DNA of 58,530 bases, taken from assembly GCF_001684335.1 (NCBI RefSeq), contig NZ_LOIC01000073.1, positions 686 to 59,215 of the forward strand, given 5' to 3'. A program made the translations under genes and the position numbers. The notes under the pieces are model-generated. The model was not told the origin of the DNA. It saw only the letters and a list, made by a program, of their open reading frames with translations, and searched no databases. Shown here piece after piece: positions 39,567 through 48,671 of the stretch (positions are counted from its first letter, which is position 1; the number at the start of each line of letters is the position of its first letter). This stretch comes from Photorhabdus namnaonensis. Its GTDB lineage: Bacteria > Pseudomonadota > Gammaproteobacteria > Enterobacterales > Enterobacteriaceae.

Positions 39567-40547
39567 ATGAGCAATTCTAAGCGTATTTTATCTACTGTAA
39601 TCGGTGCGATATTTGCCCTAAGCGCGTCACAAGTTATGGCGGTGACAACATTAAAACTCAGCCATAACCATAACCGCGACCATGCGGTACACAAGGCAAT
39701 GAGTCAGTTTGCAGATGAAGTTCGCCAAAAAACGAATGGTGATGTTCGTATTCGGATCTATCCAGACGCACAATTGGGTAACCAACGGGAATCGATGGAA
39801 CTGATGCAAAACGGCGCGCTGGATTTAGTCAAATCCAATGCCGCGGAACTGGAAGCTTTTTCGCCCGCTTATTCTGCTTTTAACTTACCTTATCTATTCC
39901 GCGATACAGCCCATTATGAAAAAATTAAAAATGGCGAGATTGGCAAAGAGATTCTGACATCCAGCAAAAACCGCGGATTTATCGGTATAACCTACTACGA
40001 AGCCGGCGCACGTAGCTTCTACGCCAAAAAACCTATCCGCACGCCTGAGGATCTAAAAGGCATGAAAATTCGGGTTCAGCCTAGCCCAACCGCCATTTCA
40101 ATGGTGAAAAACTTAGGCGGAAACCCAACACCATTGGCTTACGGCGAGCTGTATACCGCCTTACAACAGGGTGTCGTAGACGCCGCGGAAAATAATATTC
40201 CCTCTTTTAGCCTGAGCCGTCACAGTGAAGTTGCCAGATACTTCTCACTGGATAAGCATACGATGGTGCCAGACGTCCTGGTTATTTCGACTAAATCGCT
40301 AAATAAACTGTCATCGGAACAACAAAAAATTCTTATAAACGCCGCCATTAACTCCTCTCAATATATGACGAAATTATGGGAAAAATCAGAAGAGAAAGAG
40401 CGTCAGAATGCAGAGAAAATTGGCGTTAAGTTTGTCGATGTAGATAAAAAATCGTTTGAAGAAGCGGTCAAACCTATGTACGACGACATTAAGAAAAGCG
40501 ATCCAATGCTTTATCGTATGGTAGAACGTATCCGCGCAGTCAGATAA
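39567..40547 (+). CDS. TRAP transporter substrate-binding protein (DctP)
   Basis: 326 residues. Signal peptide MSNSKRILSTVIGAIFALSA, cleaved near VMA/VTT. DctP-family signatures: YPDAQLGNQRESMELMQNGALDLVK; DLKGMKIRVQPSPTAISMVKNLGG (the Arg that anchors the substrate carboxylate); QQGVVDAAENNI. It binds a sugar acid in the periplasm and delivers it to DctQM. It is divergent from dctQM, unlike the common dctPQM order. Confidence 0.94.
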   Translation: MSNSKRILSTVIGAIFALSASQVMAVTTLKLSHNHNRDHAVHKAMSQFADEVRQKTNGDVRIRIYPDAQLGNQRESMELMQNGALDLVKSNAAELEAFSPAYSAFNLPYLFRDTAHYEKIKNGEIGKEILTSSKNRGFIGITYYEAGARSFYAKKPIRTPEDLKGMKIRVQPSPTAISMVKNLGGNPTPLAYGELYTALQQGVVDAAENNIPSFSLSRHSEVARYFSLDKHTMVPDVLVISTKSLNKLSSEQQKILINAAINSSQYMTKLWEKSEEKERQNAEKIGVKFVDVDKKSFEEAVKPMYDDIKKSDPMLYRMVERIRAVR

Positions 40548-40592
40548 TCATCGGAGAAGGCCAAATGATGGCTTTCTCCCTCAAGCGGTATT

Positions 40593-40608
40593 TTTGGTTG
40601 ACCAATTT
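40593..40608. promoter_or_regulatory. UxuR/ExuR-type operator upstream of uxuR
   Basis: TTTGGTTGACCAATTT contains the palindrome TTGGTTGACCAA, 60 bp before uxuR. It suggests autoregulation by the same repressor that controls dctP and dctQM. Confidence 0.7.
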
Positions 40609-40667
40609 CCGCTTTTGGCTATTATCTACACAACACTATCGTTAATCATGACAACAACAGTGACATA

Positions 40668-41411
40668 ATGAAGCATTTATTTGAGCCAAAACGTCCTTAC
40701 CAAGAAGTCGGCATCTCATTAAGAGAGACGATTGCCAACCAGAAATATCGTATTGGGGATCGCCTACCACCAGAGCGAGAACTTGCTGAACTATTAGGAG
40801 TTTCCAGAACGGTTGTGCGTGAAGCATTAATTATGCTCGAACTCGAAAACCTTATTGAAGTCCGCAAAGGTTCCGGGATCTACATTATTAACCGCCCTCA
40901 CCCGCCAACTTCTTCTTCATGCTCAGTTAACGCAGCGGGACCTTTTGAGCTATTACAAGCTCGCCAATTACTGGAAAGTAATATTGCCGAATTTGCCGCC
41001 ATGCAAGTGACGCCAAATAACATTGCTAACATGCGTCGAGCATTACAAAAAGAATCCGAAGATTTGGCCTCCGGTGAAGATGAATCCGGTGACAGAGAGT
41101 TCCATCTGGCGATTGCGGAAGCCACCCACAACAGTATGTTGGTTGAACTGCTCAAGCAATCTTGGGGATGGCGGGAAAATAATCCCATGTGGCAAAAACT
41201 GCACACTCGAATTACCGATAAAGATTATCGTAAAGAGTGGCTGCATGACCATCAGCTCATTTTATCCGCCATGATCAAGAAAGATCCGGCGGCAGCCAAA
41301 CAAGCAATGTGGCAACATTTAGAGAATGTAAAATTACGTTTACTGGAATTGTCTGATATTGACGATCCCTATTTCGACGGTTATCTCTTTAATTCATATC
41401 CCTGTAAATAA
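40668..41411 (+). CDS. uxuR: GntR-family repressor UxuR
   Basis: 247 residues. FadR-subfamily GntR regulator: winged helix RLPPERELAELLGVSRTVVREALIMLELENLIEV, then a C-terminal FCD domain with metal or ligand ligands (GPFELLQARQLLESNIAEFA; FHLAIAEATHNSML; HDHQLI). Near-colinear with E. coli UxuR. It represses hexuronate genes until fructuronate or mannonate is present. It sits between dctP and uxuA, with a matching operator upstream. Confidence 0.92.
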   Translation: MKHLFEPKRPYQEVGISLRETIANQKYRIGDRLPPERELAELLGVSRTVVREALIMLELENLIEVRKGSGIYIINRPHPPTSSSCSVNAAGPFELLQARQLLESNIAEFAAMQVTPNNIANMRRALQKESEDLASGEDESGDREFHLAIAEATHNSMLVELLKQSWGWRENNPMWQKLHTRITDKDYRKEWLHDHQLILSAMIKKDPAAAKQAMWQHLENVKLRLLELSDIDDPYFDGYLFNSYPCK

Positions 41412-41476
41412 GTTTTTATATCCAGTTGTTATGGTGACTGTTTTTCATTCTAGCGTTTGTATAAAGGTAGATAACA

Positions 41477-42664
41477 ATGGAACAAACCTGGCGTTGGTTC
41501 GGCCCAAATGATCCTGTTTCTTTAGATGATATCCGTCAGGCTGGCGCAAGCGGCATCGTTACCGCATTACACCATATTCCTAACGGACATGTCTGGAACA
41601 AAGACGAAATCTTGGCCCGTAAAGCTCTCATCGAAAATAAGGGGCTTATCTGGTCAGTTGTTGAAAGTGTGCCTGTCCATGAAGAGATTAAAACCCAGAC
41701 CGGTCACTATCAGCAATGGATTAATAACTACAAAACTTCACTGAAAAATTTAACGGAATGTGGCATCGATACCGTCTGCTATAACTTTATGCCCGTACTA
41801 GACTGGACACGCACCGATCTTGAATATTCACTCCCTGATGGCTCTAAAGCCCTGCGTTTTGATCAAATTGCCTTTGCCGCATTTGAAATCTATATTCTCA
41901 AACGCCCAGATGCAGAAACTGATTACACCACCGAAGAACAAGTTCAGGCAAAAATCTATTACGACAACATGTCTGCTGCTGATATTAAGAAACTCACCAC
42001 TAATATTATCGCCGGTCTGCCGGGGGCCGAAGAGGGCTATACGTTAGCGGAATTTCAGGTGCAATTGGATCGCTACAAAGATATTACCCGCGATAAGCTG
42101 CGTGAACATTTGGCTTATTTTCTACACCAGATTGTTCCTGTTTGTGAGGAATATGATTTACGTCTGGCAATTCACCCGGATGATCCGCCGCGTCCTATTC
42201 TGGGCTTACCACGTATCATTTCCACTATTGAAGATATTGCATGGCTGACCACCATTGAACCAAGCCCGGTTAACGGCATTACCATGTGCACCGGCTCCTA
42301 CGGTGTTCGCGGTGATAATGATTTGGTTGAGATGATTAAACGCTATGGCAACCGAATCTATTTCACTCACCTGCGCTCTACCCAACGGGAAGAAAACAGC
42401 AAAACTTTCCATGAAGCCTCTCATTTAGCAGGTGATGTGGATATGTATAACGTAGTGATGGAAATCCTGCGTGAAGAATATCGCCGTAAACAAGCTGGAG
42501 ATAACCGTTTGATACCTATGCGTCCTGATCACGGCCATCAAATAATTGATGACCTAAAAAAACAGACTAATCCCGGCTATTCCTGCATTGGCCGATTAAA
42601 AGGTTTGGCAGAAATTCGCGGTCTGGAATTAGGTTTAAGGCGAGCGTTTTTTGAAAATAAATAA
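41477..42664 (+). CDS. uxuA: Mannonate dehydratase UxuA
   Basis: 395 residues (E. coli 394). Starts [21 protein letters not shown]. Metal and substrate residues are in [24 protein letters not shown] and MRPDHGHQ. It dehydrates D-mannonate to 2-keto-3-deoxygluconate, which feeds KdgK. AAAGGTAG lies upstream. It is followed by a strong terminator. Confidence 0.97.
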   Translation: MEQTWRWFGPNDPVSLDDIRQAGASGIVTALHHIPNGHVWNKDEILARKALIENKGLIWSVVESVPVHEEIKTQTGHYQQWINNYKTSLKNLTECGIDTVCYNFMPVLDWTRTDLEYSLPDGSKALRFDQIAFAAFEIYILKRPDAETDYTTEEQVQAKIYYDNMSAADIKKLTTNIIAGLPGAEEGYTLAEFQVQLDRYKDITRDKLREHLAYFLHQIVPVCEEYDLRLAIHPDDPPRPILGLPRIISTIEDIAWLTTIEPSPVNGITMCTGSYGVRGDNDLVEMIKRYGNRIYFTHLRSTQREENSKTFHEASHLAGDVDMYNVVMEILREEYRRKQAGDNRLIPMRPDHGHQIIDDLKKQTNPGYSCIGRLKGLAEIRGLELGLRRAFFENK

Positions 42665-42692
42665 TGAGTTTTAGTTATTCACTATATTTACT

Positions 42693-42720
42693 AGTAACCC
42701 TAAAAAGGGTTACTTTATTT
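42693..42720 (+). terminator. Terminator of uxuA
   Basis: AGTAACCCT (42693-42701) and AGGGTTACT (42706-42714) form a perfect 9-bp stem with an AAAA loop, followed by TTATTT. Confidence 0.9.
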
Positions 42721-42840
42721 AGATTAAGCCACGTTAAAACAATTGACTACAACTTTATGTACAGGTTCACTTTAAGCTAAAATTTTAATTTATTATTTTA
42801 GTTGATTTATTAATATATAAATTGGAGGTGAAAACGTAAA

Positions 42841-42878
42841 ATTCTTATCGGATTTTCTATTTTTCAATAAATAAGAAT
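42841..42878 (-). terminator. Possible terminator of the deaminase operon
   Basis: ATTCTTAT (42841-42848) and ATAAGAAT (42871-42878) are inverted repeats; on the minus strand TTTTACGTTTT follows. The long loop makes it weak. Confidence 0.4.
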
Positions 42879-42881
42879 AGG

Positions 42882-43052
42882 TTATGCCAACTTATTTTCA
42901 GCCTCATCCGTCGCATAATCCTTAGATTTATTTTCATCAGATGTCTGCAAGTTACGATAGGTTCTCAATCCACCTTTCTTCCAATCTGGCCATTGCTCAA
43001 CTATTTTACTCGCTTCATTTAAATAAGCCAAAAATTCCTCTCTCTTAGTCAT
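42882..43052 (-). CDS. Small 56-residue protein overlapping the deaminase gene
   Basis: The ORF is MTKREEFLAYLNEASKIVEQ...LQTSDENKSKDYATDEAENKLA, 56 residues, charged and probably helical. Its ATG overlaps the deaminase TGA (ATGA), and AAGGAG lies just upstream in the deaminase's last codons. Translational coupling strongly suggests it is real and works with the deaminase. No family was recognised. It could be an inhibitor, phage sensor or cofactor of the defence enzyme. Confidence 0.6.
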   Translation of the reverse strand: MTKREEFLAYLNEASKIVEQWPDWKKGGLRTYRNLQTSDENKSKDYATDEAENKLA

Positions 43053-44548
43053 TTTTTTAACTCCTTTACTAAGTTATCTATGTTAGCTGCTGATTCGGTT
43101 TCTTTTTCTATATAAGATAATGATAGCATCTTCATTCTCAGCCTTCCATCCTTTCTATGCCATTTAATAACTTTACCATCCTTATTTTTTCTTTTTATTT
43201 TATATCCTATCCCCAGATTTATTGAAAACAAATTAAAGAAACAGCGAGGTCCAACACCCACGAATGGTTCAAAAATCACTTTATTATCATAAGACTCTTC
43301 TTCAGGTGTTGAAATAGAGTCAAGATGAAAATCAAAAGCTTTACTTTTAGGATAAGGCTCAATATAGACAACCCGCCGTATACCGCTGGCAACAATATGT
43401 TTTGCACAGTTATGGCAAGGAAATGTAGTACAATATAATATCCCATTATGAGTGCTAATGTTACTTCTTACACATGCTAAGATGGCTTCCATTTCAGCAT
43501 GTACAACCCTACCATATTCGGTAATATCCTTTATCTTGCTATTTAGGAGACATCCTCTAAAATTTTCTTTTTGTTCCTCTTCAATATTTTCAAGTATATC
43601 TTCAATAATTAATCCTTTCTCTTTAGCGTTTGAATCTTCACCTAATTTATAATCTCTACCATTTTCAACATCTTCAATTGCATCTCGTACATAATCAGGC
43701 CAATATAACCCTCCACCGAATCGCGGTACATCATTAGCGCCAGTTGAGATTATATTCTTGTCTTTCGTTAATACAGCACCAACCTGACGGGAAAGATCTC
43801 CTGATCTCAGAGAAGCAGAAAAAGCCATAAACATGGCGTATTCATCAAAGGTTGGCGTGACATATGGATTACCAAAAATAAGATCTAATATTCTCCATAT
43901 ATTATTATCGGCCCTATTTTTATTTCCATCATAATTTATAAAGAAATCTGATAACTCATAAGTATCTCGAGTACGTTGCCCCCATTTATTCCCTTCATTA
44001 GAATCACGATTAATCAATTCTCTAGCTTTTACTTCATCAATATATTTATCAACGATAAGATTTCTTAATCTCTGAGATTCACTCGTATATACACCTATCA
44101 GGAAAAACCCATTTGTGTAAATCTCTCTTAATGCATTGACTTCATCCGGGTGTTTAAGAGAATTTATAATATATGCCCTCCTAATAGATGGTATTGATGA
44201 AAAATGCTTTTTCTCCCTTCTTTTATTTATTTCTGCCACCGCAGCTAATGCCAATATAGAATTATCCTTACTAGTCTCCCGTAAATAATTACCTTCTGAC
44301 ATTAAACAACTTATCCTCTCATAATTATCCTTTGTTGAGGGAATATCTCTTAATACTGAAATGATTTCAGAAGATATTCTTACCTCCTGTACATCATACC
44401 TGAACGCATTAAGCTTCTGTGTTATGGAATCTTTAATTATTTCCAAATCCGTTCCTACAGCGCCGACTAACCCAATAACGACCTCAGAATCAAAGTCACA
44501 AGATATCTGCTCATTCTCAAGTAGATATGTTTTATTATTATCAACCAT
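43049..44548 (-). CDS. Anti-phage dCTP/dCMP deaminase (AvcD/DCD type)
   Basis: 499 residues. The N-terminal P-loop-NTPase-like region begins VIGLVGAVGTDLEIIKDSIT (residues 24-43). The C-terminal zinc deaminase domain has His350-Ala-Glu352 (VVHAEMEAI) and Cys378-x-x-Cys381 (TTFPCHNC), plus SLRSGDLSRQVGAVL. This two-domain layout matches AvcD/DcdV, which deplete dCTP and dCMP during phage infection. It is followed by an overlapping 56-residue ORF. It is AT-rich compared with the hexuronate genes, suggesting transfer. In Vibrio the enzyme is held inactive by an RNA encoded just upstream; the 480-bp leader here could hold one. Confidence 0.85.
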   Translation of the reverse strand: MVDNNKTYLLENEQISCDFDSEVVIGLVGAVGTDLEIIKDSITQKLNAFRYDVQEVRISSEIISVLRDIPSTKDNYERISCLMSEGNYLRETSKDNSILALAAVAEINKRREKKHFSSIPSIRRAYIINSLKHPDEVNALREIYTNGFFLIGVYTSESQRLRNLIVDKYIDEVKARELINRDSNEGNKWGQRTRDTYELSDFFINYDGNKNRADNNIWRILDLIFGNPYVTPTFDEYAMFMAFSASLRSGDLSRQVGAVLTKDKNIISTGANDVPRFGGGLYWPDYVRDAIEDVENGRDYKLGEDSNAKEKGLIIEDILENIEEEQKENFRGCLLNSKIKDITEYGRVVHAEMEAILACVRSNISTHNGILYCTTFPCHNCAKHIVASGIRRVVYIEPYPKSKAFDFHLDSISTPEEESYDNKVIFEPFVGVGPRCFFNLFSINLGIGYKIKRKNKDGKVIKWHRKDGRLRMKMLSLSYIEKETESAANIDNLVKELKK

Positions 44549-45030
44549 GTTAAATATTTCCGTTCATTATTTATTTAATTTATCTAAAATAACGTTAATT
44601 ATATCTATAAAAAATACAATATAACATTTATAACCATATTATTTCTCCGATGAATATAAATGTTTCATTTACTTTAACCTGTATATAGTGATTTAAGCTA
44701 TTTTCCTAACACCAGATTAGAAAACATGAGCCAATATTACATAATGCACCTTTTATCATAAATTTATCCCACTCTATTATAATAAGAATTAAATTATATC
44801 TCTAACCAGAGGAAAAATGCATTCTCAATGGATTAGAATGCGATAGGAATATAAACCAAAAACAATCGATGAAGCAATTAAAATATCAAAATCATGACGA
44901 ACAGGCAGAACATAATAGAAATAGTTCTGCCTGAAAATAAATAGGTTAGATAGAAAATCTCTTTATGTTCTCAATCGAATCTCTTCATCCTATAAAAAAC
45001 ATTATTATTTTATAGTTACAGTTTTATCAA
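44549..45030. other. AT-rich leader of the deaminase gene
   Basis: No ORF. It contains a hairpin at 44902-44933 shared with the hydrolase array and AT-rich, partly palindromic DNA. It is the place where an AvcI-like inhibitory RNA and the deaminase promoter would lie. I cannot define either. Confidence 0.35.
44902..44933 (-). terminator. Hairpin after hydrolase copy H7
   Basis: CAGGCAGAAC (44902-44911) and GTTCTGCCTG (44924-44933) form a 10-bp perfect stem, the same sequence family as in the other hydrolase gaps. The T-run is lost here. Confidence 0.6.
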
Positions 45031-46620
45031 TTAAACCAGAACAAACTCTATCTTCCAACAACGTGAATCATTGACATAAAGACGAGGTTTATTCGTATCA
45101 GGATTCAATTCGAAATCAATAATAAGTTGAGTACTTGGGGAGAAATAACTATTCTCATAAACCCATCGTAAGACCTCTTTTTCTCCAGGCAAGACAATCG
45201 CATCAATACAAAGCGCATCACCAGACACGTCAATATTGATCATCGATTCTGTTTCGTCATTATAATAGCGACCGGATAATCGATGAATATCAATATCACT
45301 TTTATCAGTTATCTTTTTCAAATAATAAACATTATCATTTTCATCAATCTGTTCCAGTGCGATAACACTGTTATTTTCGATGATAGGTCTGAACCGGATG
45401 TCTCCCCCCTTCTCTTGGAATGTTCCATCGGCGTTAAAGATAATCGGATTACCTTTCTCGAATAAATTACCTAATAAATAGCAATCTTCCTTGGTAATAA
45501 TATAGGGATAGGGATCAACCCCCTTGAACATACCTGTAATATCAATATCACTGGTCAGGCAATGCTCTGGTTCAGTCATATCAGTGTTAAATAATACATT
45601 AAGACATTGATTAGTAAACTCAACACTATTAATACCTGTTGCAGCCGTAATCACAATACCTAATTTAGCATCAGGTAAAACACAAACATCAGCTTTAAAA
45701 CCACCATAGGCACCATCATGCCGTATTATCTTTTGTCCTTCACGTTGGCTGATCATCAAACCGTAAGCATAATTGTTACGATTGCCATTGGCCAAATTTG
45801 GCATACGAGATAAATGAGGCAACATATCCCGAACAATCGATGGTGAATAAAATGCTTTCATCCAGCGGCATAAATCACTCACTGTAGAACGCAGCCCCGC
45901 ACTACCTATAGTTGAATCGTTGTGATCATATCTTATCCATTGATTTGAATCTTCGTTATAGACATAACCTATCGCCCGATCAGAGATAATCTCAGTAACA
46001 TCATCATAGAAAGAGGTATTATTCATCTTTAATGGAATAAAGATATTCTCTTTCGCATATTCTCTTAACGATTTACCCGAAACCACTTTGATGATTTCCG
46101 CCAACAAATTATAGCCCGTATTGCTATAGCGAAAATATTCCCCCGGCGTGAAATTAAGCTTTTGTTGCCGTTGGATCAGTTTTCTCAATAAATCCATACT
46201 ACGGTGGTCAAAATCTGAATTTTTACCGGCAAAGCCATAAGGGACATATTTATCCCGTAATCCACTGGTATGATGAATAAGATGCTCAATAGTAATATCA
46301 GAGAAATATGCCGGGAAATAATCCACATATTTCCCCACCTTATCCTTGACGTTGAGTTTTCCTGCTTTCTCCAACAAGGCAATACAAAAAGCGGTGAATT
46401 GCTTTGAAACACTCGCCATATAAAATTTCGTATTTTGGGTTACAGCAACAGAATGTTCAATGCTGGCTTGTCCAATATAGCGTTTATAAATGGTTTCATT
46501 TCCGTGGGTAACCGCAACTGCGAGGGCACCGCCATTTTTCTTATTTTCAATATTAACCAATTCGTCTATTTTCTTGAGAAGCAACTTAATTTTATCTTTA
46601 GATATAATAGATTCCATCAT
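45031..46620 (-). CDS. Serine hydrolase H7 (beta-lactamase family), last of seven
   Basis: 529 residues. Beta-lactamase/CubicO-type fold in residues 1-340: Ser70-x-x-Lys73 (SVSK), Tyr165-Ser-Asn167 (YSNTGY) and His301-Asp-Gly (HDGAYGG) in place of KTG. HLIHHTSGL (113-121) is typical. Residues 350-529 form a mostly beta C-terminal domain of unknown role. There is no signal peptide, so it is probably cytoplasmic. It lacks the Fur box of its siblings, and the gap to H6 is only 144 bp, so it may depend on read-through. It is one of the more divergent copies. Confidence 0.9.
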   Translation of the reverse strand: MMESIISKDKIKLLLKKIDELVNIENKKNGGALAVAVTHGNETIYKRYIGQASIEHSVAVTQNTKFYMASVSKQFTAFCIALLEKAGKLNVKDKVGKYVDYFPAYFSDITIEHLIHHTSGLRDKYVPYGFAGKNSDFDHRSMDLLRKLIQRQQKLNFTPGEYFRYSNTGYNLLAEIIKVVSGKSLREYAKENIFIPLKMNNTSFYDDVTEIISDRAIGYVYNEDSNQWIRYDHNDSTIGSAGLRSTVSDLCRWMKAFYSPSIVRDMLPHLSRMPNLANGNRNNYAYGLMISQREGQKIIRHDGAYGGFKADVCVLPDAKLGIVITAATGINSVEFTNQCLNVLFNTDMTEPEHCLTSDIDITGMFKGVDPYPYIITKEDCYLLGNLFEKGNPIIFNADGTFQEKGGDIRFRPIIENNSVIALEQIDENDNVYYLKKITDKSDIDIHRLSGRYYNDETESMINIDVSGDALCIDAIVLPGEKEVLRWVYENSYFSPSTQLIIDFELNPDTNKPRLYVNDSRCWKIEFVLV

Positions 46621-46670
46621 TAATTCCCTTATTTAAGGTTATATAAAAATAACATATATACAGTGTGATA

Positions 46671-46700
46671 AGGCAGAATAATAATATGGAAATTCTGCCT
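46671..46700 (-). terminator. Hairpin after hydrolase copy H6
   Basis: AGGCAGAAT (46671-46679) pairs with ATTCTGCCT (46692-46700). No T-run follows on the minus strand, so read-through into H7 is plausible. Confidence 0.5.
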
Positions 46701-46764
46701 AATATAATTCAATCAATTCTACCAGAAAAACACTATTCTCAACTCGTGTTCACAACACTATCAA

Positions 46765-48360
46765 TTAAACTGGGACGAATTCTATGTTCCAGCAACGATC
46801 ATTACTGAGATAAAGATAAGGTTCATTAGTGTCAGAGTTTAATTCAAAATCAATAATAATCTCTGTGCTAGGAGAAAAATAACTGTTCCCATAAACCCGA
46901 TGTAAGACCTCTTTTCTTTCAGGAGAAATAATGCCATCGATATAAAGCTCATCTTCAGAAGCTGCAACAGTGAGCACAGATTCTGTTTCGTGGTTATAAT
47001 AATATCCTAATAGTAGCTGAATATTGGTACCACCATCATCAATCATCTTATCTAGATAAAAAACATTGCCATTTTCATTAATCTGCTCCAATGCAATAAT
47101 ACTGTCATTTTCAATGATAGGTCTGAACCGAATTTTCCCATCCACCTCTTGGAATGTTCCATCAGAATTAAAGATAATCGGGTTGCCTTTCTCGAATAAA
47201 TTACCTAATAAATAGCAATCTTCTTTGGTAATAATATAAGGATAAGGCTGTATTCCTTTGAATATACCCGTAATATCAATATCATCAGTCCGACAAGGCT
47301 GTTTTTCTAGTTTAGTACCATTGGGATTAAACAATACGTCAAAACATTGTCGAACAAGCTTAGAGACATTAGTATTCATTGCAGAAGTAACAGCAATCCC
47401 TAATTCAGCATCAGGCAAAATACAAACTTCTGATCTGAAGCCACCATAACCACCATCATGTCGTATTATCTTTTGCCCTTCACGTTGGCTGATCGCAAAA
47501 CCGTAAGCATAATTGTTACGATTGCCATTAGTTAAATCTGGCATACGAGATAATTGAGGCAATAGATCCTGAACAATCGATGGCGAATAAAACGCTCTCA
47601 TCCAGCGACACAAATCATTCACTGTAGAATATAGCCCCGAACCTCCTACCGCCGCATCATTGAGATCTTCTCTTATCCATCGGTTCGAGTCCTCGTTATA
47701 GGAGTACCCCATTGCCCGGTCAAAAATAATCTCGGTAACATCATCATAGAAAAAGGTATCTTTCATCTTTAATGGGACGAAAACATTTTCTTCCGCATAT
47801 TCTCTCAGCGACTGGCCTGAAACTACTCTGACTATTTCCGCCATTAAATTATAACCCGTGTTGCTATAGAGATAATATTCTCCAGGCGTAAAATTAAGCG
47901 CTTGTTGCCGTTGCGTCAGTTTTCTCACCAAATCAATATGACGGTGGTCAAAGGCTGAATTTTTACCTGCCAGGCTATAAAGTAAAAATTGATCACGTAA
48001 TCCACTGGTATGGTGAATAAGATGCTCAATGGTAATATCAGAGAATTCTGCGGGGAAATAATCCAAATATTGTCCAACTTTATCCTTAACGCAAAGCTTT
48101 CCCTCTTTCTCCAACAAAGCAATGCAAAAAGCGGTGAATTGTTTTGAGACACTCGCCATATAGAATTTCGTATTTGGGGTTACAACAGCAGAATGTTCAA
48201 TGCTGGCTTGCCCGATATAACGCTTATAAATGGTTTCATCTCCGTGGGTTACAGCAACGGCGAGGGCTCCACCCTTTTTTTTATTCTCAACATTAACTAA
48301 TTCATCTATTTTCTTGAGAAACAACTTAATCTTATCTGTAGATATAGTAGATTCCATCAT
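46765..48360 (-). CDS. Serine hydrolase H6 (beta-lactamase family)
   Basis: 531 residues from the ATG at 48360 (MMESTIS); the frame is open to 48399 but GGAAG sits just before 48360. Catalytic motifs are intact: SVSK, YSNTGY, HDGGYGG. Like H7 and H5 it has the Asp form of the third motif. The C-terminal domain starts at ITGIFKGIQPYPYIITKEDC. A strong Fur-box-like site lies about 110 bp upstream. The stretch after LGIAVTSA (about 325-355) is much more variable between copies than the rest. Confidence 0.9.
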   Translation of the reverse strand: MMESTISTDKIKLFLKKIDELVNVENKKKGGALAVAVTHGDETIYKRYIGQASIEHSAVVTPNTKFYMASVSKQFTAFCIALLEKEGKLCVKDKVGQYLDYFPAEFSDITIEHLIHHTSGLRDQFLLYSLAGKNSAFDHRHIDLVRKLTQRQQALNFTPGEYYLYSNTGYNLMAEIVRVVSGQSLREYAEENVFVPLKMKDTFFYDDVTEIIFDRAMGYSYNEDSNRWIREDLNDAAVGGSGLYSTVNDLCRWMRAFYSPSIVQDLLPQLSRMPDLTNGNRNNYAYGFAISQREGQKIIRHDGGYGGFRSEVCILPDAELGIAVTSAMNTNVSKLVRQCFDVLFNPNGTKLEKQPCRTDDIDITGIFKGIQPYPYIITKEDCYLLGNLFEKGNPIIFNSDGTFQEVDGKIRFRPIIENDSIIALEQINENGNVFYLDKMIDDGGTNIQLLLGYYYNHETESVLTVAASEDELYIDGIISPERKEVLHRVYGNSYFSPSTEIIIDFELNSDTNEPYLYLSNDRCWNIEFVPV

Positions 48361-48467
48361 GAACTTCCTTATTGTATTTAAGATTACAAAACAGAACATA
48401 TATATTCAATCTAATAGCAATACATATGTGGACAGTACTGTAAGATGTAAACAGGAAACATCCAAGT

Positions 48468-48486
48468 GATAACGATTATCATTTAA
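48468..48486 (-). promoter_or_regulatory. Fur-box-like operator upstream of H6
   Basis: GATAACGATTATCATTTAA (plus strand) matches the 19-bp Fur consensus GATAATGATAATCATTATC at 15 positions when read on the minus strand. Confidence 0.65.
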
Positions 48487-48530
48487 TATATAGAGGGCAA
48501 TATAAAGTGACTACCGGAGCTAATGTTTAC

Positions 48531-48568
48531 AAAAAACAGACAGAATATAAATATAATAGTTCTGCCTG
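48531..48568 (-). terminator. Terminator after H5
   Basis: CAGACAGAAT (48537-48546) and GTTCTGCCTG (48559-48568) form a stem with a wobble pair; six As at 48531-48536 give the U-run on the minus-strand RNA. Confidence 0.8.
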
Positions 48569-48671
48569 GAGTAAAATGCATCTAATGGAAAATATCTTTA
48601 GGCCCTCAACAGCATTAATTACATCCTGTTACAACAATACCATTCTTCATTCTGATTTATCACTTTAAAAA

